Shown here piece after piece: positions 1 to 5,066 of a stretch of 5,545 nucleotides of DNA. The position numbers were made by a program, and so were the translations under genes. This DNA comes from Deltaproteobacteria bacterium RIFOXYA12_FULL_61_11 (lineage in GTDB: Bacteria; Bdellovibrionota_F; JAHFAK01; YA12-FULL-61-11), in the NCBI GenBank assembly GCA_001799195.1, contig MGSU01000296.1, positions 1 through 5,545 of the forward strand, given 5' to 3'. The notes under the pieces are model-generated. The model saw only the letters and a program-made list of their open reading frames with translations, made no database searches and was not told the origin of the DNA. How positions within the stretch are numbered: position 1 is the first letter of the stretch; each line of letters opens with the position of its first letter.

Positions 1-15
1 TGTCGCCTCACACAA

Positions 16-140
16 CGACGCCGCTGCATCCTGCGCGTCGCTTGCAGGTCCGCATCCATGCGGCCACCCCCACCATGCTCATCCTTGCGCCCAATGGTGC
101 TGCATCCTGCGCACCACCTGGAGGTGTGCATCCTTGCACC
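16..140. repeat. Five-unit array of short hairpin repeats
   Basis: The shared plus-strand core is CATCC(T/A)TG, with one T missing in units 1 and 4. The units fold as follows. Unit 1: outer stem 16-21/35-40, inner stem 26-28/32-34. Unit 2: 50-54/59-63 around a four-base loop. Unit 3 has a weak inner stem inside an outer stem 71-76/94-99. Unit 4: 96-100/111-115, a bulged T at 101, then 102-104/108-110. Unit 5: 126-130/135-139 around TCCT. The outer stem sequences differ from unit to unit while pairing is kept. An additional small inverted repeat (CACCT/AGGTG, 115-119/122-126) lies between units 4 and 5. Confidence 0.75.
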
Positions 141-144
141 CACC

Positions 145-172
145 GTGGCGGGGGTCCCCCCGTCGGCGCCAC
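145..172. other. GC-rich hairpin
   Basis: GTGGCG at 145-150 pairs with CGCCAC at 167-172, and a GGGG/CCCC pairing is possible inside. It lacks a T-run on either side, so it is not a convincing intrinsic terminator. If the minus-strand small RNA starts near 175, this would be its 5'-terminal stem-loop, a common position for a stabilising hairpin. Confidence 0.4.
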
Positions 173-181
173 CCCTACAGG

Positions 182-210
182 GTTACAGGAACAATCAGCA
201 ATCCCCCCAA
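182..210 (-). promoter_or_regulatory. Weak possible sigma70 promoter for the minus-strand RNA
   Basis: On the minus strand a TTGGGG -35-like box (205-210) is followed after 17 bp by TGTAAC (182-187), a four-of-six match to the -10 consensus. Transcription would begin near 175, just ahead of the hairpin array. The -35 match is poor (TTG only), so this rests mainly on spacing and position. Confidence 0.2.
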
Positions 211-304
211 GACTGAATGGTTACCCTGGGCTTCCGAATAGGCTTGGTTTTCCTCCCGGCTCGTACTATGGAGGGAGGGATGGGCAAGGGCCCGTGACAG
301 CCAC

Positions 305-312
305 GAGGAGGA
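305..312 (+). promoter_or_regulatory. Shine-Dalgarno site of serC
   Basis: GAGGAGGA ends four bases before the ATG at 317. It is a near-perfect match to the anti-Shine-Dalgarno sequence and fixes the serC start at MARVFNFSAGP. Confidence 0.85.
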
Positions 313-316
313 CATC

Positions 317-1402
317 ATGGCCAGAGTGTTCAATTTCTCCGCTGGTCCGGCGATGCTGCCGGAATCCGTGTTGCATCGTGCCGCCGAGGAAATGCTCGAC
401 TACAAGGGTTCGGGCATGTCGGTGATGGAGATGAGTCACCGCTCGAAGGTCTATGACCAGCTCCACAACGAGGCGGTCGACCTCCTGCGCACCCTGTTGG
501 CCATCCCGAATAACTATAAGATATTGTTTTTACAAGGCGGTGGCACCGCTCAGTTCGCCATGGTCCCGCTCAACCTCATGACCTCGCGGCGCAAGGCGGG
601 GTATATTTCCACCGGTTCCTGGTCGAAGAAGGCCCTGAAAGAGGCCAAGAAGTACGGTCAAGTCGAGGTGCTAGCCTCGTCCGAGGACAAGGTCTTCAAC
701 TACATCCCGAGCTGGCCGCAGGACTTAGCCGGACGCGACCTCGACTACATCCACATCACCACCAACAATACCATCGAGGGCACCCACTACTCGCGGATCC
801 CGGAGACCGGCACCATCCCGCTGGTCAGCGACATGTCCTCGTCTTTCCTCTCCGAACCCGTCGACGTGGCCAAGTACGGTTTGATCTACGCAGGCGCCCA
901 GAAGAACGTCGCCCCTGCCGGGGTGACCGTGGCCATCGTCCGCGAAGACCTGCTCGGCCATGCTCTCGATATCACCCCGACCTATCTCGACTACAAGGTC
1001 CACGCCGACGAGAATTCGCTCTACAATACCCCGCCCTGCTACTGCATCTATATCGCCAAGCTCGTGTTCGAATGGATCCGGGACCTTGGCGGCCTAGCTG
1101 CGATGGAGAAGCTCAACCGCAAGAAGGCGGCCCTGCTCTACCAGGCCCTCGATCGTTCGAAGATGTTCAGAGCCACGGTCTGCAAGGCCGAGGACCGTTC
1201 GCTCATGAACGTACCGTTCGTGACCGACAGCGACGATCTGAATAAGAAGTTCTTGGCCGAGGCCGACAAGGCCGGTCTGGTCACCCTCAAGGGTCACCGC
1301 TCGGTCGGCGGCATGCGCGCGAGTATTTACAACGCCATGCCCCTCGAGGGCGTCGAGAAGCTGGTCTCCTTCATCCAGGACTTCGAACGTCGCAATAGCT
1401 GA
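317..1402 (+). CDS. serC: Phosphoserine aminotransferase (EC 2.6.1.52)
   Basis: This PLP enzyme transfers an amino group from glutamate to 3-phosphohydroxypyruvate, giving phosphoserine in cytosolic serine biosynthesis; in many bacteria it also serves in pyridoxal phosphate synthesis. The 361 residues match the usual SerC length of about 360, so the gene is complete. Family marks in order are the N-terminal FNFSAGPAMLP (5-15), MEMSHRS (37-43), the QGGGTAQF cofactor-phosphate loop (73-80), STGSWSKKA (98-106) with the ring-stacking Trp102, HITTNNTIEGT (146-156), SDMSSS with Asp172, YAGAQKNVAPAG (191-202) with the Schiff-base lysine at Lys196, and GHRSVGGMRASIYNAMP (326-342). KNVAPAG replaces the more common KNIGPAG, a variation tolerated in the family. 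The start is fixed by a strong Shine-Dalgarno site. It stands alone: serA and serB are not in the window and the next gene is convergent. One short stretch (about 510-535) is AT-rich compared with the rest. Confidence 0.97.
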   Translation: MARVFNFSAGPAMLPESVLHRAAEEMLDYKGSGMSVMEMSHRSKVYDQLHNEAVDLLRTLLAIPNNYKILFLQGGGTAQFAMVPLNLMTSRRKAGYISTGSWSKKALKEAKKYGQVEVLASSEDKVFNYIPSWPQDLAGRDLDYIHITTNNTIEGTHYSRIPETGTIPLVSDMSSSFLSEPVDVAKYGLIYAGAQKNVAPAGVTVAIVREDLLGHALDITPTYLDYKVHADENSLYNTPPCYCIYIAKLVFEWIRDLGGLAAMEKLNRKKAALLYQALDRSKMFRATVCKAEDRSLMNVPFVTDSDDLNKKFLAEADKAGLVTLKGHRSVGGMRASIYNAMPLEGVEKLVSFIQDFERRNS

Positions 1403-1457
1403 ACCGACCCTCCCCCGACCCTCTTCCCTACCCACTTCAAAGCGATCGTAGGGCTGC
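1403..1457. other. Convergent intergenic strip with G-quadruplex motif (minus strand)
   Basis: Between the two converging stop codons the plus strand has five C-runs: 1408-1410, 1412-1416, 1419-1421, 1426-1428 and 1431-1433. On the minus strand these are five runs of three or more G with loops of 1-4 bases, which satisfies the standard quadruplex pattern. GACCCTC occurs twice (1406-1412, 1417-1423). No stem-plus-T-run terminator is visible for either gene. Confidence 0.6.
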
Positions 1458-2846
1458 TCAGCGCGGGTCCAGCATCCGGCCTAAGAACAGGATCGCGCCG
1501 CTGGTGCGTTCGCGGATGAGGAAAAGGAAGGGCCGGTCGATGTGTAGGACGATCTTCTCGTCGAGAGGCATCGCTGAACCCGCCATCATGATCACGGCCG
1601 TGGCCGCGGCGGCCTCGGTGCCATCCTCGTCCACGGCAATAAAGGCCTTGTGTAACACGTCCCCGATGTAGAGTCCTGGCGAGGCTTCGGTCATGCCGGT
1701 GAAATCGGCCGAGGTGGTGAAAGGCAGGACCATGCCCAGACCCTCTAACTGCTGCTTGACCGAGAAGGTCGCACCTGCCAGACGGAACTTCGGCAGTTCG
1801 AGTTCGAGGTAACGGCTGCGCATGTCGGCCAGGATGGAGGTAAGGTGTTTGGGGGAGAGGTCGGCCTCGAAAGCCAGGAAGGTCCCTGCGTCTGGCACGA
1901 GGACGAGCATGGAGCAAGCCGGTTCGCCGGTATAGGGTAACTCGATGGCCTGGTAGCCTTTGCCGCGTCGGTACTGATAGTGCTCGGTGTTCTGCATCAT
2001 CGGCACCTCGTAGGCAGCACCCTGCAAGGGATGAAAAGGCTTCGCCACCGTTGCCTCTTTTTCGAAGGGTTCCTCCCAAGGGCCGTAGAAGTACACCGCG
2101 TTGGTCAGGACCAGCCGTGCGGTCTGGACGAGGATGTCGGGCGGGATCAGTTCCTCGATGCGCCGTTCGGTCTGCTCGAGGACCCAGGTGTTGATCGCCT
2201 GGCGAGCGGCCTCGGTGGCGTTCTTGAAGTCGACCAGGTGCATCCCTGCGCCATAGTGCAGCGCCAGGAGGTCGAGGAACGGTGTGAGGAACGGATACTC
2301 TCGCTGGCCCCACAGGGCGTTGACAAAATGCAGGGAGAACCCGCGGGCCTCTCCTGCCTCCGGGACCGTGGCGCCTCGCAGCGAGAGGTCGAGGAGGTTC
2401 AGGGCCGCATGCAGCCGTGCAGGCGGCAGGGTGAAGCGCAGGGCGCCAGCCATCTGGGTCGCGGTCTCACCCTTGGCTCCGGCATAGGTCATGGCCAGGG
2501 CGAAGGTCAGGCTGAGCGGCGAGAAGAAGAGACTCCCCTCTTTGGTAGCCAAGGACTTGTACAGCTCGAGGGCAAAGGTCGTGTTGTTGGCGGCCAGTTG
2601 GGTCTGGTCTCCTTGTGGGACCTCGGGCCGCTCCTCGCGCTGCAGCTTGGAGCGCTGCACCTCGAAACCGGCATTCCCCTGCTGCGGGTTCTCGGGAACA
2701 GCAGGATCATCGGGTTTTTCGCTGCCGGTAGTAGGGTGTCCCACGGGATCTTGCAGAACTGCAGGCTCGTCCGTCTCCTTCTTCTCCCAGCACGCGGCCA
2801 GGAAGCCGCAGAGTAGTACCAACAGGAGGGTTGCATGCTTCCTCAT
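1458..2846 (-). CDS. Serpin-family serine protease inhibitor, predicted lipoprotein
   Basis: Serpins trap target proteases through a suicide mechanism in which the cleaved reactive loop inserts into a beta-sheet. The 462-residue product begins with a signal peptide and lipobox LAAC (16-19, lipidated Cys19). An acidic, Pro-rich tether (about 20-85) follows, then a full serpin fold to the C-terminus. Visible hallmarks are SLFFSPLSLTFALAMTYAGAKG (from 105), LTNAVYFYGPWEEPF (247-261), the hinge EDGTEAAAATA (407-417) and the C-terminal signature LHIDRPFLFLI (434-444). The hinge has Gly409 at P15, Thr410 at P14 and Ala412-415 at P12-P9, the composition of inhibitory rather than non-inhibitory serpins. 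Counting from Glu407 as P17 puts P1 near Gly423, with Met420, Met421 and Met426 close by. This suggests an elastase-, subtilisin- or chymotrypsin-like target rather than a trypsin-like one (inference). AAGGAG at 2853-2858 lies 6 nt before the start. The gene follows the propeller lipoprotein gene by 58 bp and is probably co-transcribed with it. Residue +2 is Trp, not Asp, so outer-membrane sorting is likely if the enteric rule applies. Confidence 0.95.
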   Translation of the reverse strand: MRKHATLLLVLLCGFLAACWEKKETDEPAVLQDPVGHPTTGSEKPDDPAVPENPQQGNAGFEVQRSKLQREERPEVPQGDQTQLAANNTTFALELYKSLATKEGSLFFSPLSLTFALAMTYAGAKGETATQMAGALRFTLPPARLHAALNLLDLSLRGATVPEAGEARGFSLHFVNALWGQREYPFLTPFLDLLALHYGAGMHLVDFKNATEAARQAINTWVLEQTERRIEELIPPDILVQTARLVLTNAVYFYGPWEEPFEKEATVAKPFHPLQGAAYEVPMMQNTEHYQYRRGKGYQAIELPYTGEPACSMLVLVPDAGTFLAFEADLSPKHLTSILADMRSRYLELELPKFRLAGATFSVKQQLEGLGMVLPFTTSADFTGMTEASPGLYIGDVLHKAFIAVDEDGTEAAAATAVIMMAGSAMPLDEKIVLHIDRPFLFLIRERTSGAILFLGRMLDPR

Positions 2847-2852
2847 TCATCG

Positions 2853-2858
2853 CTCCTT
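2853..2858 (-). promoter_or_regulatory. Shine-Dalgarno site of the serpin gene
   Basis: On the minus strand AAGGAG sits 6 nt before the ATG at 2846. Another ATG at 2850-2848 is out of frame with the serpin and only 2 nt from the site, so 2846 is the better start; it also gives a standard signal peptide. Confidence 0.75.
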
Positions 2859-2904
2859 CTTGTATAAAAACATCGTGTTGTTCATGTCAGTGTCATTTAC
2901 CCGA

Positions 2905-4830
2905 CTACTTTCCCGGCAAGGGGGGGAGTTCCACCACTCCGGCCAGGGTCGTGCCGATCCACAGAGCGCCCTCGCGGTCGCGATAGATCGTCCGGACCTC
3001 TCCGGCGATCGTCACGGGCCGATACTCGTACCAGGAACCACCTTCCGAATAGACGACCGCACCGTCGGCCGTGCCGAAGAGAAAGCCATGCTCGTCATGC
3101 AACCCAGCGGTCACCTGCCGGCCGAGCAACAATTCGACCGGAGCATAGGTGTCGAACTGTTCGCCGTTGAACGAGGTGACCCGGCCCTGTTCCCCTCCGA
3201 ACCAGAGCGTGCCCTCGGCATCTTCGTAAATGGTGCGGACGGCCATCTGCCCCAGACCGTCGGCCGCGGCGAACGGCGTTACCACCTCGCCTTGGACCAT
3301 ACTGACCCCGCCGAAACCTGCGACCCAGATCCTGCCCTTGCTATCGACCTTCAGGGCCGTGACCGTGTCGGAAACTAGGCCCTCGGCCGCACCCAGCTTC
3401 ACGAACGAAGTATCCCGAAAGATACCGAGACCGCTGTCGGTGCCCACGAGGACCTCACCCTGCTCGGTGACGAGCAGCGTGTTCACGAAATCGCCGGGGA
3501 GACCCTCGACCGTCCCGAGATGCCGCCAGGTCTCCCCGGACAGGACGAACACGCCGCCCCCCGCGGTACCGAACCAGTACTCGGTCTGGCCAACCTCCGC
3601 GATCGCGGTCACCCGGTAGGGGCGCAGGGCCCCCCCCTCACCGCGGAGCAGGGTCCAGCCCGAGGCATCGCGCCGGGTAACTCCCCCCTCGGAGCCGAAC
3701 CACCAACGGCCCGCGCGGTCGTGCAGGACCGCCCCGACCATATCGCAAGCAAGGCCGTCGCGGCGCTCCAGGGTGGTCCAGGCCGTACCGTCGAAGCGAG
3801 AGAAGCCCCCGCCCCAGGTGCCGAACCAAAGGCTCCCGTCCCGGTCGCGATCCACGGAGAAGAGGAGGTTCCCGCCAAGTCCGTCCTCAGTGCTGTAATA
3901 GGTCCACGTCGTGCCGTCAAAATGGCTAGCGCCCCCGCTGAAGGGGTCCCCCTCGGCCATGCCCAAGGCGAACCAGACCCCCCCCTCGGCATCGAGCTCG
4001 AGGGCGCGGACCTCACCGCCTCCCAAGCCGTTGCCATAATCGAACGTGGTCCAAGCCGTACCGTCGTAACGCCCGGCGCCCCCCTCTGCCCCGACCCACA
4101 GTTCGTGGGCCGTTCCTTCGGCCAAGGCGAGCACCGCTCCAGACGGCAACCCCTCGATCCCGTGGAGATACGTCCAAGTACCCTCCTTGAAGCCGGCGAG
4201 ACCTTGGTCGAGACCGACCCACACGGTACCATCAGACCCGTTCAAAAGGGCATGGACACCCACGGCTCCCGGTAGTCCGGGGATCTGCTGCAAGGAGAGA
4301 GTCTCGCCCTCTACTCGGAACAACCCAGCGCCGGTTCCTATCCAAGGCTTCTCCCCAAGAAGGAGCGCGCGAACTTCGAGACCCACGAGGGACGCGGCGA
4401 AGGTCGGTTGGTTCCAGGCCTTGCCATCGAAGATCGTCAGCCCGCTCTGGTGGCCGAGCCACACCCTGCCATCATCACCAACTTCTATCGTCCTCGTCCT
4501 CGGATCGGGGAGGCCCTCGACCGGGGAATAATTGATCCACCCGCTCTCCGTGCGCCTGCTCACGCCGCCGTCAACAGCCACCCAGAAATCTCCGGACACA
4601 TCCAGGGTTGCTTCTCGTATCGTGGCGCCCGAGAACCCGGTCGCCGTGGTCAAGGCATTGTGGAACTTCGCGGGACCGAACCCTCCGGGCAGCCTGCCGA
4701 CCAACGAGGGCTCGTCCTCGGTCTTCCCGTTCGATGAAGGAGCTTGGTCCTCTGCTGGATCTGTCTCTCCGGAACATGCCGCAACCAGCAGCAGGAGGAG
4801 AAGAGTGCCGACGATGCACGGCCGCTGCAT
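2905..4830 (-). CDS. Lipoprotein with 14 reg_prop-type beta-propeller repeats (two predicted seven-bladed propellers)
   Basis: The 641-residue product has a signal peptide ending in the lipobox VAAC (16-19, Cys19 lipidated, +2 Ser), an acidic Ser/Pro tether to about 50, and then repeats of about 41 residues to the end. Each repeat carries a (L/V)W(F/V/I)G..GG....(F)DG..W....EGL pattern. The conserved Trp or its equivalent falls at 83, 124, 163, 204, 245, 286, 335, 377, 419, 461 (Leu), 502, 543, 584 (Leu) and 624: fourteen units. Known biology: the periplasmic sensors of Bacteroides hybrid two-component systems carry fourteen such repeats folded as two seven-bladed propellers, followed by a Y_Y_Y domain, a membrane helix and a kinase. 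All of those are absent here; the protein stops just after the last blade (PPLPGK). Blade 6 has an insertion of about 8 residues (290-297). The start at 4830 is preferred over an in-frame upstream ATG at 4890 because GGAGG lies 5 nt before it and it restores a normal signal peptide. It likely binds a ligand, a polymer or a partner protein at the cell surface; the substrate is unknown. It lies upstream of the serpin gene in a probable operon. Confidence 0.9.
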   Translation of the reverse strand: MQRPCIVGTLLLLLLVAACSGETDPAEDQAPSSNGKTEDEPSLVGRLPGGFGPAKFHNALTTATGFSGATIREATLDVSGDFWVAVDGGVSRRTESGWINYSPVEGLPDPRTRTIEVGDDGRVWLGHQSGLTIFDGKAWNQPTFAASLVGLEVRALLLGEKPWIGTGAGLFRVEGETLSLQQIPGLPGAVGVHALLNGSDGTVWVGLDQGLAGFKEGTWTYLHGIEGLPSGAVLALAEGTAHELWVGAEGGAGRYDGTAWTTFDYGNGLGGGEVRALELDAEGGVWFALGMAEGDPFSGGASHFDGTTWTYYSTEDGLGGNLLFSVDRDRDGSLWFGTWGGGFSRFDGTAWTTLERRDGLACDMVGAVLHDRAGRWWFGSEGGVTRRDASGWTLLRGEGGALRPYRVTAIAEVGQTEYWFGTAGGGVFVLSGETWRHLGTVEGLPGDFVNTLLVTEQGEVLVGTDSGLGIFRDTSFVKLGAAEGLVSDTVTALKVDSKGRIWVAGFGGVSMVQGEVVTPFAAADGLGQMAVRTIYEDAEGTLWFGGEQGRVTSFNGEQFDTYAPVELLLGRQVTAGLHDEHGFLFGTADGAVVYSEGGSWYEYRPVTIAGEVRTIYRDREGALWIGTTLAGVVELPPLPGK

Positions 4831-4835
4831 GGCTG

Positions 4836-4840
4836 CCTCC
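4836..4840 (-). promoter_or_regulatory. Shine-Dalgarno site deciding the propeller lipoprotein start
   Basis: On the minus strand GGAGG is followed by CAGCC and then the ATG at 4830-4828. An alternative in-frame ATG at 4890 would add 20 residues ahead of the signal peptide and sits inside the presumed promoter. Position 4830 is therefore the start. Confidence 0.8.
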
Positions 4841-4860
4841 ACGGTGAGAGGTGACGGACC

Positions 4861-4895
4861 CCTGGAGCATCCTAGCAGGCTCGGGCACAATTATC
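4861..4895 (-). promoter_or_regulatory. Presumed leader of the propeller gene: -10-like box and GGA hairpin
   Basis: On the minus strand GATAAT (4895-4890) matches the -10 consensus at five of six positions, but no good -35 is visible 16-18 bp upstream. Immediately downstream, GAGC (4882-4879) can pair with GCTC (4868-4865) around a ten-base loop containing TAGGAT, so AGGATG straddles the loop and stem. An alternative pairing is CCTG/CAGG (4880-4877 with 4865-4862). The core resembles the hairpins at 16-140. With the GGA in the ribosome-binding site, the leader would offer two GGA sites, the usual layout of a CsrA-repressed mRNA; this is suggestive only. Confidence 0.25.
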
Positions 4896-5066
4896 ACCAG
4901 GAAGAATCCGGTGGGTCCGTGAACTTCAGGATCCTGTTCGTGTGGTTCGTCATCAGTCACGGTCGGCGATCACTACTCCACTGCAATGTCACGGCACAGC
5001 CCAACGAACACTGGGTCATGCCCATCTTCTACACCACGATACAAAAATATCTTCAATTACAAAAAA
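4896..5066. other. Intergenic region between propeller gene and IS element
   Basis: No gene was recognised. The stretch 4896-5038 is of ordinary composition, with a 7-base inverted pair (TGTTCGT near 4936, ACGAACA near 5005) of doubtful meaning. Positions about 5039-5068 are strikingly AT-rich for this window and probably represent the insertion target or border of the adjacent transposable element. Confidence 0.4.

Larger units (their letters stand above)
1..175 (-). ncRNA. Candidate CsrB/RsmZ-like CsrA-sequestering small RNA, partial at left edge
   Basis: On the minus strand this stretch carries five hairpins in a row whose loops contain GGA. The cores, given as plus-strand positions, are CAAGGATG (129-136), CAGGATG (103-109), CAAGGATG (80-87), CATGGATG (53-60) and CAGGATG (27-33), spaced 23-27 nt apart. 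Known biology: CsrB repeats have the consensus CAGGA(U/A/C)G, and the selected high-affinity CsrA site contains CARGGAUG with GGA in the loop; such RNAs titrate CsrA/RsmA off its mRNA targets. No open frame here looks real, and the spacing is not a multiple of three. The proposed 5' end (about 175) rests on a weak promoter match at 182-210. The 3' end and terminator lie outside the window. No csrA gene is visible, so the partner protein is assumed. Alternatives are a family of short palindromic repeats or a structured plus-strand leader with UCC loops. Confidence 0.42.
176..316. other. Intergenic region upstream of serC
   Basis: No protein gene or known riboswitch fold was recognised here. 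CAGGGT (178-183) and ACCCTG (223-228) form a distant inverted repeat, and GGTTAC occurs directly twice (181-186, 219-224). A TACTAT box at 264-269 could be a serC -10 element, but the upstream -35 candidates are poor (TTGGTT at 244-249 leaves only 14 bp of spacer). The serC promoter is therefore not assigned. Confidence 0.4.

Noticed and set aside
16-140. CRISPR array
   Set aside because: The shared core is only 7-8 bases, the units are variable hairpins, and there are no uniform repeats or spacers.
145-172. Intrinsic terminator
   Set aside because: The hairpin is GC-rich but no T-run follows on either strand.
176-316. Riboswitch or amino-acid leader ahead of serC
   Set aside because: No known aptamer core, leader peptide with serine codons, or terminator/antiterminator pair could be seen.
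42-425. Plus-strand open frame across the region before serC
   Set aside because: It overlaps the well-supported serC start in another frame, has no ribosome-binding site, and its product is low-complexity Pro/Gly/Cys sequence arising from the hairpin array.
1327-2313. Long minus-strand open frame inside the serpin gene
   Set aside because: It is an Arg/Gly/Pro-rich shadow frame of a GC-rich gene. The serpin frame contains full family motifs.
2861-2890. Possible promoter for the serpin (CTGACA, 18 bp, TATACA on the minus strand)
   Set aside because: The boxes are fair, but the start of transcription would fall at about 2854, inside the Shine-Dalgarno site, leaving no usable leader. Co-transcription with the propeller gene is simpler.
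1980-3378. Plus-strand open frames opposite the serpin and propeller genes
   Set aside because: They have no recognisable motifs and no Shine-Dalgarno site; they are antisense shadows of the two lipoprotein genes.
3520-4275. Plus-strand open frame of 251 codons opposite the propeller gene
   Set aside because: Its Pro/Ala/Arg-rich translation shows weak periodicity that merely mirrors the propeller repeats on the other strand.
4831-4890. Upstream in-frame ATG extending the propeller protein by 20 residues
   Set aside because: It would bury the signal peptide and lacks a good ribosome-binding site, whereas the ATG at 4830 has GGAGG 5 nt upstream.
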